A DNA stretch of 64,000 bases, from positions 119,013-183,012 of the forward strand of contig MJCC01000010.1 in assembly GCA_001766655.1 (NCBI GenBank). The letters are read 5' to 3'. The notes beneath the pieces are model-generated. The model was given only the letters and a program-made list of their open reading frames with translations. It did no database searches and had not been told where the DNA came from. Positions 47,878 through 57,603 of this stretch are shown one piece after another; positions within the stretch are counted from its first letter, which is position 1; each line of letters opens with the position of its first letter. The position numbers and the translations under genes were made by a program. Source of the DNA: Phytomonas francai. Lineage: Eukaryota > Euglenozoa > Kinetoplastea > Trypanosomatida > Trypanosomatidae.

Positions 47878-49728
47878 ATGAGTCGCTATGACAAGAAGTA
47901 TCATCTGGAGAACGTTCTTGGCACCGCACAAGACCAAAGTGTTCACCTCTTTGCGTTTGCTAACGTCCGGACCGGGTACCAGGTGTGCTTTTCCCCCGAG
48001 GCTCCCATATTAATCCTTAAGACGAAGAAACCAAAGACACCTCAGAAACATCCGTGGAAACAGTGGGAGGGCTTCAGCGCGTTGATCTTTGAAGCGGCAC
48101 CAAACACAACCCACGCTGTGTATCTGGTGGACACCACCGCTTTAGATGGTTCACAATATGAGCAGGAGGAGGCGATCAACGGCGTCTCAGTTGGTCCACT
48201 CCTGAAGCGTCTGAGCAACGTGATTACAAAGCTCAATCCTCACAATGGGACGCTGGTGGCTGTCGGTGTGTCTGCGTCATTAGCGTTAAAATACGTATTG
48301 ATTGGTGAGAAAAAACTAGGACATCGTGATAGGCTCGTGCAGCGCGTTGTGCTGGTTTTGCCCGCATTACTGGAGGACTGCAAGAATCTTGTGCGGGAGG
48401 TGTTGCGCATGCTAGAATTCAAGCCGGATGCGTATCCTCTGCCGGAGTTGCTGGTGCTGGTCGGGGATGCGGCTTCTGCCTCCAGCTGGACGGAGTGGCT
48501 GTCGAGTGTGCAGGTCGAGGGGCCGTTGTTTGCGGCGTGGTCTGTTATCACTGACCTGGCGCCTTCACTGTTCGCTGCGGTGGCGCGCCACGCAGGGGTA
48601 TTAGCGGACGGGACGGAAATTGATCTCACAACACGTTTCTCGACGCCGCGTGTGTACAGGATTGACTTTATGCTAAGCTCCCAGACGAAGTGCGTGGAGC
48701 AAGTGGTGCAACTGTGCGGTTTGGATGCAGAAAACCCTGATAAAGTAGAAAAGCACCCTAATACTGGCTGTGGGTGCGGGCAAAAGACTGATACCACAGT
48801 TGCCGCTGCCGAGGAGGCTGAGGACAACCTAAAGAATGAATGGGAGGACGAGTCTGAGAAGGACGGATCGCCATTTTTCGGTCTTTCTGGGCTGCAGCAT
48901 TTGACGAACTCAGTCCGGCTGCTTGTGGAGGGTCGCATCATGGACCTTGCACGAGGAATTGTAGGCACAGTTGAGGGACAGGTGATAGTAAAGGGACTTG
49001 AGTCTTGCATGCGCGAAACGGCGCCTGATCTTTTGAGGCTTATAAAGTCATCAGGTGAAAAAGGTGTAGCGATAGAGTTGACGGCTTCGCTGGTACGTAA
49101 TAAGCTGGGCCGGATGTATCTACATCCACACACCCTGCGGGCGTTAACAGTGAAAGAGACGCAGTGTTCGATCACTGTCGGCGACTCAGTAGACAATTTG
49201 CCACCCTACAACATATCTGATATCGCCTATAATTATGGTGGCATATTGATACGTGGTCGAAAATGTGCACTGATTCGGGATCCTTCTGACAAGAGCCGCC
49301 CAAACAGGATGTTTTTCCCCTATATTCCAGCATCGTCATCGGAAACGGCAACCGAGTGCGCGATACGTGCGGTGTGTGAGGGTTGTGACGTGAGTTGCGA
49401 CAACTTTTATGTGCCGTCCTGGATTCCGCCAGTAGTATACTATGAGCGAGAAGGTGAATTCCTTCGATGCATTTCGTTGTATATCATGTTTGCTATCGAT
49501 CCATCTCCTCAAGGAATCGATGGGGATCGGTTTGAAAATGCTCTGGATCCAGAGGAGCCATACGACTGGACCAGTTATGATCGTGCCCGGACATTGCTTT
49601 CATCAGAGGTTGAGCGCGAGGCCTTGATGGAGGCTAGACACTTACTCCGAAAGGCTGCCATGGTAGACATGTACCAGTGCTTTCCGAACTATGGCTTGTT
49701 TGGAGATCCCACAGATGATATATCCTGA
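47878..49728 (+). CDS. Protein with alpha/beta N-terminal region and degenerate Nudix-like domain; unknown
   Basis: 616 residues from the ATG at 47878 (a TTG at 47866 is in frame). Residues about 20-220 alternate strands and helices, with GVSASLAL near residue 130 resembling a nucleophile elbow without its second Gly. A Cys-Gly-Cys-Gly and acidic linker follows (about 300-330). Residues about 448-560 look like a Nudix fold: YNYGGILIRGRKCALIRD, FPYIPASSSETATECAIRAV, then strands. In the Nudix box the REUxEExG core reads RAVCEGC, so two metal ligands are lost and hydrolysis is unlikely. It may be a binding domain. Codons are GC-richer than in neighbours. No orthologue recognised. Confidence 0.75.
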   Translation: MSRYDKKYHLENVLGTAQDQSVHLFAFANVRTGYQVCFSPEAPILILKTKKPKTPQKHPWKQWEGFSALIFEAAPNTTHAVYLVDTTALDGSQYEQEEAINGVSVGPLLKRLSNVITKLNPHNGTLVAVGVSASLALKYVLIGEKKLGHRDRLVQRVVLVLPALLEDCKNLVREVLRMLEFKPDAYPLPELLVLVGDAASASSWTEWLSSVQVEGPLFAAWSVITDLAPSLFAAVARHAGVLADGTEIDLTTRFSTPRVYRIDFMLSSQTKCVEQVVQLCGLDAENPDKVEKHPNTGCGCGQKTDTTVAAAEEAEDNLKNEWEDESEKDGSPFFGLSGLQHLTNSVRLLVEGRIMDLARGIVGTVEGQVIVKGLESCMRETAPDLLRLIKSSGEKGVAIELTASLVRNKLGRMYLHPHTLRALTVKETQCSITVGDSVDNLPPYNISDIAYNYGGILIRGRKCALIRDPSDKSRPNRMFFPYIPASSSETATECAIRAVCEGCDVSCDNFYVPSWIPPVVYYEREGEFLRCISLYIMFAIDPSPQGIDGDRFENALDPEEPYDWTSYDRARTLLSSEVEREALMEARHLLRKAAMVDMYQCFPNYGLFGDPTDDIS

Positions 49729-50458
49729 AAAGCAGCCCCATACGGATATAAGTATGCCTGCAAGCTGAAGAAAAATAGAAGAAGCGAGTTAGTATTTCAT
49801 TTTGGGTTTTGCTGAGAATAATATTTCTCGCGCGCGCGTATGTGGGTGAGGCTGTAAGACTAACTGAGCCGGAATGAACTTCCTTTTTATCTGTCTCCAT
49901 ATTTGTTGGTGATAGGGGTAATAATTTGGAAGGAATTGGTACATTCACAAGGATAAAATTCTTACGAGAACGTTTTCTATTCGCATTCTTGCACTGGCGT
50001 TAAATTTCGTTTTAGTATCACACATTAAGCTGTTTCAAAATCGGTACATTACTTGTCATTGATTACTTGTAAAAAAGTACAGCATATTTTTGGGTATTTT
50101 CTCCCTTAAAAACGTGATCGAGTAAATCTTAATAACAATGGGTTTGTAGTTTAAACAAAGCCTTTGGAATGAGGTGGCAGATCAAATAAAGAAGATAAAC
50201 TGAAAGAATATCGCGTATTCCTGTCCCAATATGCACTTTTAAAGTATTTTGTCTACTTCCTCACAAGCAGACATCAGCTGCCATAAATCCCGCATTCAGA
50301 ATTAAAGTACAGCTGGCCGACAATTAATAACTTTTTAAAATTCTACTCTCTATTTTTATACAGTGTATAAACTCTATGGCACATGCTATAAACGTTTTTT
50401 TTTTTCAATAGAAAGGAAAAAGTAGCTTCGTGTAAGTTTACAAGCCTTTTTCTTTATA
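49729..50458. other. Intergenic spacer
   Basis: AT-rich; a CG alternation at 49829-49838 and a T-run at 50396-50405 before the TRAPP gene. No gene seen. Confidence 0.6.
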
Positions 50459-50908
50459 ATGGTTATCCACCTTTTCTGGCTTATCAATCAATCTGGACAG
50501 CTCATGGCAAAGGTCAGTTTTAGCAAACCTGAACTTATCGGCGAGTTGGGTGCTAGACCAGACCTTCAGCTCACTATTTCAAGTGTCCTTTTCTCAACTT
50601 TTGGTATGTCTCAGGAGTTGACGCCTAATTCAAATTCGTCTGATAACGCTGGTATGACCTTAATTGAATGTGAAGAGCACAACATTCACATTTATGAAAC
50701 CGCTTCCCTTGTGAAGTTTGTTCTTATTTCTGATACACGTACGTGGAAATGCGATGATGTTTTTAAAGAGCTCCATGCGGCCTATGTGGAGTACGCAATG
50801 AAGAACCCTTTTCATATCGTGGATGAGTCCGGGATTGGTCAACCGATTCGGATTCCAGCGTTTTCAGAGGCTGTCCATGCGATAGTTTCCCGCTATCAAA
50901 AGATGTAG
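50459..50908 (+). CDS. TRS23: TRAPP complex subunit, Trs23/TRAPPC4-like
   Basis: 149 residues with a longin-like fold. Strands at the N-terminus (IHLFWLINQSGQLM), the SVLFSTFGMSQELTP helix, IHIYETASLVKFVLISD and the EYAMKNPFHI segment match Trs23/TRAPPC4. TRAPP is the exchange factor for Ypt1/Rab1 in ER-Golgi transport. Human TRAPPC4 is 219 residues because of a PDZ-like insertion; it is absent here, as also in Bet5/TRAPPC1. TRAPPC1 is thus the main alternative, but the YETxxxxKFVxxxD core favours Trs23. Confidence 0.85.
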   Translation: MVIHLFWLINQSGQLMAKVSFSKPELIGELGARPDLQLTISSVLFSTFGMSQELTPNSNSSDNAGMTLIECEEHNIHIYETASLVKFVLISDTRTWKCDDVFKELHAAYVEYAMKNPFHIVDESGIGQPIRIPAFSEAVHAIVSRYQKM

Positions 50909-51237
50909 GGGATTGAAAGATGTACACAAAAACTCTTCTCTCTCTCTGTAGATGTAGATATATATATATATACCTATATCTAGTGCATTCTGGTGATAGT
51001 CGTATCGTTAATTTTTTTGATATTACTTGTTGTTTGCGAAACACATATGGGGGTGCTATATCAATTCAAAATAAATAAATAAATGAAACATTCCTTTTTT
51101 AAGTATAATAATTGAATACCTATCAAATAGGTTCTCTTAAAAGGATGATATGTCCCCATTTACATCTTTTTCATCTAATATATCTTTTTCGAATGCTTCT
51201 TTTTTATTATTTAGTGACCCCTCTGCATCTTTAAGTA
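50909..51237. other. Intergenic spacer before eL27 copy 1
   Basis: AT-rich with a TA tract at 50958-50972 and the eL27 acceptor at 51213-51214. No gene seen. Confidence 0.6.
51196..51214 (+). promoter_or_regulatory. Candidate trans-splice acceptor for eL27 copy 1
   Basis: T-rich tract ending in TTTAG (AG at 51213-51214), giving a 23-base 5' UTR before the ATG at 51238. The flank of copy 2 has an unrelated sequence doing the same job. Confidence 0.5.
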
Positions 51238-51642
51238 ATGGTCAAGTTCCTCAAGCCTGGCAAAGTGGTCATCGTGACCTCGGGCCGCTACGCTGGCCAC
51301 AAGGCTGTGATCGTGCAGAACACCGACGCGAAGAACAAGGAGCGCCCGTACGGCCACTCACTTCTGGCTGGTATCAAGAAGTACCCCAAAAAGGTGATCC
51401 GCGGGATGAGCAAGCGCACTATCCTGCGCCGCTCGCAAGTAGGCGTCTTTCTGCGTGTTGTGAACCACAAACACTTCCTGCCTACACGGTACAACATAGA
51501 CCTTTCACGTGAGCTGCGCGGCAAGATTAACGTATCTGACTCGTCGAAGAAGTCGCAATCGAAGAAGCTCGTGCGGAAGTTGTTCCAGGCGCGTTACAAT
51601 GCGGGTTGCAACCGTTGGTTCTTCCAGCGTCTCCGTTTCTAA
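51238..51642 (+). CDS. RPL27: 60S ribosomal protein eL27 (RPL27), copy 1
   Basis: 134 residues, the normal length. The N-terminal KOW region (KFLKPGKVVIVTSGRYAG) and the basic C-terminus ending NRWFFQRLRF are typical of eL27, a surface protein of the large ribosomal subunit. Codons end mostly in G or C, much more than in neighbouring genes, as expected for high expression. The protein is identical to that of copy 2 (55684-56088) and the DNA differs at one site only: codon 2 is GTC here and GTA there. Confidence 0.97.
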   Translation: MVKFLKPGKVVIVTSGRYAGHKAVIVQNTDAKNKERPYGHSLLAGIKKYPKKVIRGMSKRTILRRSQVGVFLRVVNHKHFLPTRYNIDLSRELRGKINVSDSSKKSQSKKLVRKLFQARYNAGCNRWFFQRLRF

Positions 51643-51999
51643 AACTGAATTTTCGGGCTCTTTAAAAGGTCACATGATGCAGTATTTTTGATATGCCTTT
51701 ATGCAAGATGTTGGGATCATTGATATCTTTTATAACTGTTATTTTGAATTTTACATAAAAAGCAACAGCAACGGTAGGAAAAAGTGTTGCAATGAGTGAA
51801 ACAGCCAATTGGACTTTTCGCATGTATGGAATGCTTGGGGTTCCTCAAGGGCTTCTGAACTCTAACTAACCTTCTTTTCTTGTACTAGATTAATTTAAAG
51901 CTAGAGGCGTAGACAAGTTCGCAGTGAACAGGTTGACCCTCATCTGGGCTGGGGTGTCGTATCGTCAACTCTGTTCATTCTTCAACGTCCGCAACTCTT
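51643..51999. other. Intergenic spacer
   Basis: Moderately AT-rich. No relation to the region downstream of eL27 copy 2 beyond the first three bases after the stop. No gene seen. Confidence 0.6.
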
Positions 52000-54900
52000 A
52001 TGGTTCACCCAATTCTAAAGCTGTTAGCGCAACGAGTGCCTGTACCAGGCCTCCTACAAAGTAATCAGTTAGGGGTAACAATACACGCCCTACGTCAAGT
52101 GGACCTGTTATGTGTTCGAAACCATTCTCTCCTGAATGTCATCACAGCCTTGGCACCGGATGCAGAAGCACGGTCATTGGCTAACACTTTTCATGCACTT
52201 GCGCTTTCAACCCGGGAGCAATGTGAGCCCTCCGTTGAGATCTCTATTGAGCTTCAACGGAGTCTGATATGCTTGCAGGATAGCTTGGGAGAGGTCACGC
52301 ATGACTTGACAGCTTCTGATAATATTCTTGCCACAGAGGCACTTCTCGAGCTGTTTGCCTTTCGTAGTGGTGTGCTCCGGCTTCAGCTGCTGGATGAGCT
52401 TCTGGAGAGAACTCTAGGACTGGTCTACGCCGTCGAGCGGCCCATTGATTTTATAGGCATTTTGCGAGTTATAAAGAGGTTGCACAAGGGACACTCCATA
52501 CCACTGGCATTAACTAAGTATAAAATAACTGACGCTGATAATTGCACCGATCCTACTATGAAGGCGGATACAGTAGACGAGGAGCGTGAATTTTTAGAAA
52601 AACGCATTCAGAAGTGGTCAGAGGAGGCTATGACGCAAGCTTTATCAGCTATACAAGTTAGGTTAAACACCTGGAGTAAACATGATATTATTTCACTTTT
52701 AGACGCTTTAACAGTGCGCACTGCGCATCCACCTGCGAAATCTGGTTTAGAAAGGTATGACACCAATACATATCCACGGCAGCCAACTCAACGCTTGCTG
52801 GATGCAGCATTGCCACTTCTACCGACTTTAATCGATATAACTATGAAAGATCTTGATGCGATGTTACCATCGCACTGCGTGGTGTGGATGCTACGGCTTT
52901 CAAATCTACAACTTTACCCCAAGGCACTGCCCCTGTTTATTGGCATAGTGAGACGCCTTTCAGACACGGATATACAGAAGAAAATGTCACTATCGCAGCT
53001 TGGTTCTTTGCATATTGCTTTAAATCGAATTTTATCAGAAATGATTGAGGGAGTCGGGGATACAAATGTGTCAGGTTTGACTTCGGCTACATCTCCTACC
53101 TTGAATTCTTTGGCGCCTCCCGTGAAAGAATCTAGCAAAGTTTCTCTATCTTTTGAAGATAGGGAAACTTGTGTGAGTCTCTTTGTTTCGATGTTCATGG
53201 AGGTTGTATTCCGTATTGATCAGCTAGAGCGAGGCAGTACCAACGCAGAACAAGCAGTGAAGGCAGAACTCTTACCATTGTTGCAACGGCTACCCGAGGG
53301 GTTTCTTATTGACTTCTGCTTACACCACAAAGAAGAAGCACTACATTCGAGCTCCAACACTAGTGTCGCAGAGGTACTTAAGAATTTTTGCAGAACACTA
53401 GAGAATGCATGTTCCTTGCTTTTGCGGCATTTCTCGTCACTCGTTCCCCGTGATCAGGTTGACGTAATTGTAACAGCTCTGCATTGGAATGTGTTCCACG
53501 CTTATTCATCTTCTTCATGCGTTTCTGAGGGAGTGACAGCATTTAGTCATCCCAAATCAAGTGACGTTACAACCAGTGATGATGCCAAGAGTGGCTTCAG
53601 AGGCAGCATCGCTATCAGACACTCTGGGGCTGATCTCATGTGGATGTTTCCCCCGCTTTCCCGCGAGGCTGGAGCGCACAAGTGCAATGCCCTTTGTGGC
53701 CTCATTAGGCAAAATATTTCACAATACAATGCGATGGATATAATAAAAATTCTTAATGAGGCGGTCATTTCTATGAAGGTGCCTTCGGGTCCCATCTCCA
53801 GGAGTGCCAAGGAGGGAGCGCAGCTGCTGTTAAGAGCTTGTGAGTCGGATATATTCGAGAGTACCTACTCGATGTGCGCTGCATTACAGGATGTCATGAA
53901 GGATGCTAGATTGCGCAACGAAATGGTGAATTTGCCAACCTTTTCTTTAGTTCGCTACCTTACAACATTATCTAAGATGAAAGTCCGCACAAAAATCAGG
54001 TACATGGAGGTTTTGGATTCATTAAAAGGGCGAGATTTAACCCCTTTTGAACTACTTTGCGTTTTGGGGGTTATGGCCCGCCATCACGTAAATGCTCCCT
54101 ATTTTCTTTCAATGTGCGCAAAGCGCCTAGACAAGCTTGGTGATGTTCTCAAACCAACACAAAAAGCCTTTCTGCTGAAGTACATGGGCCAAAGCAATGG
54201 GCAGCGATTTGTGGACGCACCTGTTTTCGGTGCACTTGATGGTGGGATGTTTTTTAAATCAGCGTCTGAGGTAAATAAACTCACCTACCTCGAGTCAATT
54301 TTCAGTTTCAACGGATTAATGGAGCTTCGGCAGTATGAAAATCAAACGCTGAGGTGGCTTCTTGATGGTCCTCTCAGTATTGAATTTCGTGCGAAAGGAA
54401 ATCCTAGTGGGGCGCCTCGACAACCTATTCCTAGCACTATAGCACACGTTCGGTCGTCAACAACGCTTGCTGAGTTCTTGATCTCGCTATGTCGTCTGGG
54501 GGGGCCATCTCAACACGTTCCTCTCTCATTAGTAATTGCTACGATGCAGGTGCTGCAATGTACAATTGCTTCTTCCCGAAGTTTGTTCGTAGACTTAGCG
54601 CTCTTGCTGAACTACTGGCCGATTCTCTCGCAGTATGCAGCACTCATAGAGTGTGATGCAACAATTCACGAATGCCCGCTGGTTGGCGCAAAAACACAAG
54701 CTGATACACCCTCGATCAGTATTTTTTCTTCTGAGGAAGGCTCTCAGATTAACAGGGTGACAGCAGCATGGCACGGACTACTAGAGACAGCTGCTGCCCT
54801 AGTACGCGCACGCCTGCTGGATATCTCGCACGCATCTCAGCTTCGTTTAAACACATTTCTGTTTCATCAAATGGCAATAGGGTGTTGTTTAGGCGCTATG

Positions 54901-55326
54901 CCACCGGCAGATAGTGATGAGGAGAGAACCCTTGTTCAGCATATGGACTTAAAGAATATGAATGAATTAATGCAAAATCCGCGCCGGCTTATTGATGGCA
55001 TCATCCTTGGTTTGTATCTGCTTCCACGGTACCCCGTCGAGTCACTGAAATTTTCTGAGTTCACACTCAAACACGTTGGAGCCCTACGAGTACAAGATGC
55101 TCTTTCAGTGTGGAGTCTACTGGAGGATGCGTTTCGAATAAACCCCTACCTACAGCCCATAGATAGCAACCCTAGTTTCTCTGTCACGACGTCTGTCATA
55201 GGTTTAACACATGTAAGGGACACACTTCGTAGCTTGCGGGATATAACCAAGATGTGTGTAACGGAGGAACGAAACATGATGAAATTGAGTCCAATGGAGT
55301 CACGCTTAGCACGAAAACTTCTGTAG
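52000..55326 (+). CDS. 1108-residue helical-repeat protein, unknown
   Basis: Almost all helical, with repeated short hairpins reminiscent of FAST-kinase, PPR-like or octotricopeptide solenoids (SLVRYLTTLSKMKVRTKIRY; FELLCVLGVMARHHVNAP; QALSAIQVRLNTWSKHD). Kinetoplastid mitochondria contain many large divergent helical proteins in mitoribosome assembly and RNA editing, so a mitochondrial role is a guess. There is no clear presequence at this start. The frame stays open a short way upstream of 52000 without an earlier ATG that I can see. It lies between the two eL27 copies. Confidence 0.82.
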   Translation: MVHPILKLLAQRVPVPGLLQSNQLGVTIHALRQVDLLCVRNHSLLNVITALAPDAEARSLANTFHALALSTREQCEPSVEISIELQRSLICLQDSLGEVTHDLTASDNILATEALLELFAFRSGVLRLQLLDELLERTLGLVYAVERPIDFIGILRVIKRLHKGHSIPLALTKYKITDADNCTDPTMKADTVDEEREFLEKRIQKWSEEAMTQALSAIQVRLNTWSKHDIISLLDALTVRTAHPPAKSGLERYDTNTYPRQPTQRLLDAALPLLPTLIDITMKDLDAMLPSHCVVWMLRLSNLQLYPKALPLFIGIVRRLSDTDIQKKMSLSQLGSLHIALNRILSEMIEGVGDTNVSGLTSATSPTLNSLAPPVKESSKVSLSFEDRETCVSLFVSMFMEVVFRIDQLERGSTNAEQAVKAELLPLLQRLPEGFLIDFCLHHKEEALHSSSNTSVAEVLKNFCRTLENACSLLLRHFSSLVPRDQVDVIVTALHWNVFHAYSSSSCVSEGVTAFSHPKSSDVTTSDDAKSGFRGSIAIRHSGADLMWMFPPLSREAGAHKCNALCGLIRQNISQYNAMDIIKILNEAVISMKVPSGPISRSAKEGAQLLLRACESDIFESTYSMCAALQDVMKDARLRNEMVNLPTFSLVRYLTTLSKMKVRTKIRYMEVLDSLKGRDLTPFELLCVLGVMARHHVNAPYFLSMCAKRLDKLGDVLKPTQKAFLLKYMGQSNGQRFVDAPVFGALDGGMFFKSASEVNKLTYLESIFSFNGLMELRQYENQTLRWLLDGPLSIEFRAKGNPSGAPRQPIPSTIAHVRSSTTLAEFLISLCRLGGPSQHVPLSLVIATMQVLQCTIASSRSLFVDLALLLNYWPILSQYAALIECDATIHECPLVGAKTQADTPSISIFSSEEGSQINRVTAAWHGLLETAAALVRARLLDISHASQLRLNTFLFHQMAIGCCLGAMPPADSDEERTLVQHMDLKNMNELMQNPRRLIDGIILGLYLLPRYPVESLKFSEFTLKHVGALRVQDALSVWSLLEDAFRINPYLQPIDSNPSFSVTTSVIGLTHVRDTLRSLRDITKMCVTEERNMMKLSPMESRLARKLL

Positions 55327-55683
55327 GAATGTTTTGTGGTGTTTGTATATTTTTCCATATCCAGTAGCGAGAGGGAGAGAGGAGGAAGTCCTTTGCGTAC
55401 CTCAACTTATCAAAAGTAGCAAGCCGGTCTCAGCGGACCAGTGAGGGGAAGATACACCATAGTGTGTAACACTGGAGTTGATCTCTAGTAAGAACTGAGG
55501 CTGGACACGCCACATTTTTTTGAGATGTTGTCACTTTTATTATTGTTTCCATCCATACTTTTCATTTTCTTTTCCCCATTTTGATTTCTATTATTTATAC
55601 CTAAAGGAGGCATATTCGCAGTTGCCAACAAAATTTGAAAAGGTAATACTAGCGACAGCATAAAAAGAGACCCGCTGCTAGTA
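55327..55683. other. Intergenic spacer before eL27 copy 2
   Basis: A pyrimidine-rich stretch (about 55535-55603) ends in AG at 55604-55605, a likely acceptor for eL27 copy 2. The sequence is unrelated to that upstream of copy 1 until four bases before the ATG. Confidence 0.6.
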
Positions 55684-56088
55684 ATGGTAAAGTTCCTCAA
55701 GCCTGGCAAAGTGGTCATCGTGACCTCGGGCCGCTACGCTGGCCACAAGGCTGTGATCGTGCAGAACACCGACGCGAAGAACAAGGAGCGCCCGTACGGC
55801 CACTCACTTCTGGCTGGTATCAAGAAGTACCCCAAAAAGGTGATCCGCGGGATGAGCAAGCGCACTATCCTGCGCCGCTCGCAAGTAGGCGTCTTTCTGC
55901 GTGTTGTGAACCACAAACACTTCCTGCCTACACGGTACAACATAGACCTTTCACGTGAGCTGCGCGGCAAGATTAACGTATCTGACTCGTCGAAGAAGTC
56001 GCAATCGAAGAAGCTCGTGCGGAAGTTGTTCCAGGCGCGTTACAATGCGGGTTGCAACCGTTGGTTCTTCCAGCGTCTCCGTTTCTAA
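55684..56088 (+). CDS. RPL27: 60S ribosomal protein eL27 (RPL27), copy 2
   Basis: 134 residues, identical in protein to copy 1 and differing by one silent base (codon 2). Identity begins at AGTA just before the ATG and stops at AAC just after the stop codon, so the duplication is confined almost exactly to the coding sequence. This suggests gene conversion or strong selection after an old duplication. The two copies have separate UTRs and may be regulated differently. Confidence 0.97.
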   Translation: MVKFLKPGKVVIVTSGRYAGHKAVIVQNTDAKNKERPYGHSLLAGIKKYPKKVIRGMSKRTILRRSQVGVFLRVVNHKHFLPTRYNIDLSRELRGKINVSDSSKKSQSKKLVRKLFQARYNAGCNRWFFQRLRF

Positions 56089-56442
56089 AACATTTTTTTG
56101 GAGTATTTTGCGAATACCTCTCTTGTTGATTTTCTTTTTTAACAGAGAACATAATTAAAACCACCAATAGTAAGTTATAAGACTATTAAATATGGCTATG
56201 CGAGTACTCATACACATAGTTGTACTTTCAGAACACTAATTGATTCTGCTCTTAGTAATGGGTTTTATTTAGATAATTCCATTTTTTTAAATTTATTGAT
56301 AACCTTTCCGAATCCAAAAAGAAAATATACACTTGTGTGAATCCAAAGAATTTATTTCTTATACAATTAGGAAAGATAATTATTTTTTTCCTATACATAG
56401 ATTTACATAAGTCAATATAGGATTTAATTTAGACATCGAATT
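56089..56442. other. Intergenic spacer
   Basis: AT-rich; no gene seen. Confidence 0.6.
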
Positions 56443-57603
56443 ATGCCGGAAAGCATTGCACCAATGTCCGGGATTCCCCCGGAGAAGCTTTTGGCGAAAC
56501 AACAGTACAAAGTGGATACTATTTCACAGAACATGTTCTCCCTGGCCACACAAAAAGATAAAAAGCTTGTCGTTCCATCCACACTTCTCCAAGGGGTTAC
56601 AATCGGAAAGCTCTGGGAAAGCGTATTTGAAGGCTCCGAATTTCTCCAGAATTATCATGAAAGGAGAAAGGCAACAGATGTTGTTATTTCTCCATGGGAT
56701 TATGCGCCTGACTACAGTAATGGCTACCGTTCTCTCACGTTAATGATGATTCTAGATGTGCCAAAGGCTAATACACCGGCCCAATTAAACGAAGCCCACC
56801 GTTTTGCATATACAAGCACCCCTGACAACAAGCTAATTCTTGTGTACCAGATATCGTCCCAAATACCGAGCGTCCCGGCTGGTACTTCTTTCCGTACTGA
56901 GTCGTTGTTTAATATCACAGCTGACTCCCCCACAGCGGATTGCAAAGTAGCCATTTGGGGAAGCTGCAAAAAGATGTCTCTCGCTTTTTCTGCGATCCAA
57001 TACATCGTTCTGCCACGCGCGCTGAAGGAGATGACAACTGGCTATAAGCTTATGGTAACCATGATAGCAGAAAGGCATTGCAAAAACAAATCGGTGTCGA
57101 TACCACAGCTCCAAGACGGTGATGCGGGTGACGGTAACCAATCTCTAGAGAAGTCGGAGTTTGACAACGGCGGTGGAACATCTGATGCGAACCCCAGCAC
57201 TTTTTTGCAGGGAACATTACTGTTGCTAGCGCTAATGGTTAGTCTGATACTTTTGTGGTCAATGTCATCTATTCGTAGTGCTTCGCAGGAGGTGGCGAGA
57301 GTATCACATCTCATGCGGATGCGCGATGAAGGTGTAGGTTGGGCGGGATGTTCTCAGGGTCTCAAAGATAATCATGCGTTTAGTAAAAGGGACGGCAACA
57401 CCCCATCTGTGGTGCTCACAGAAGAGGATGCTTTGCTCACTGCTGCGCGTGAAGCACATGTGAGGATACTGCGGGCTCATTTGTTGGAACAACGCGGCAT
57501 CATTTTTCAGATGCAAAAATCTATGTTTTGGATGCGCATAATGATATACATTCAATGGCTTTTGTTGACGGCGCTTATTGTTAAGAAATTTTTTTTCACT
57601 TGA
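56443..57603 (+). CDS. VASt-domain membrane protein (Aster/Lam-like, no GRAM domain)
   Basis: 386 residues. Residues about 47-205 match the VASt (StART-like) domain: LWESVFEGSEFLQNYHERR, then SPWDY, the strand pair YRSLTLMMILDVP and VPAGTSFRTESLFNI. VASt domains of GRAMD1/Aster and yeast Lam/Ysp proteins carry sterols between membranes at contact sites. Two hydrophobic segments follow, at about 255-276 (LQGTLLLLALMVSLILLWSM) and 364-386 (RIMIYIQWLLLTALIV), so the protein is membrane-anchored, probably in the ER. The GRAM domain that normally precedes VASt is missing; only 45 residues come before it. Confidence 0.8.
   Translation: MPESIAPMSGIPPEKLLAKQQYKVDTISQNMFSLATQKDKKLVVPSTLLQGVTIGKLWESVFEGSEFLQNYHERRKATDVVISPWDYAPDYSNGYRSLTLMMILDVPKANTPAQLNEAHRFAYTSTPDNKLILVYQISSQIPSVPAGTSFRTESLFNITADSPTADCKVAIWGSCKKMSLAFSAIQYIVLPRALKEMTTGYKLMVTMIAERHCKNKSVSIPQLQDGDAGDGNQSLEKSEFDNGGGTSDANPSTFLQGTLLLLALMVSLILLWSMSSIRSASQEVARVSHLMRMRDEGVGWAGCSQGLKDNHAFSKRDGNTPSVVLTEEDALLTAAREAHVRILRAHLLEQRGIIFQMQKSMFWMRIMIYIQWLLLTALIVKKFFFT

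Noticed and set aside
48240..49196. 318-codon reverse ORF inside the Nudix-like gene
   Set aside because: Ser/Thr-rich antisense shadow caused by GC-rich codons on the + strand; every firm gene is on +.
51150..51512. 120-codon ORF overlapping eL27 copy 1 in another frame
   Set aside because: Its latter part is only a frame-shifted reading of eL27; the equivalent is not preserved upstream of copy 2.
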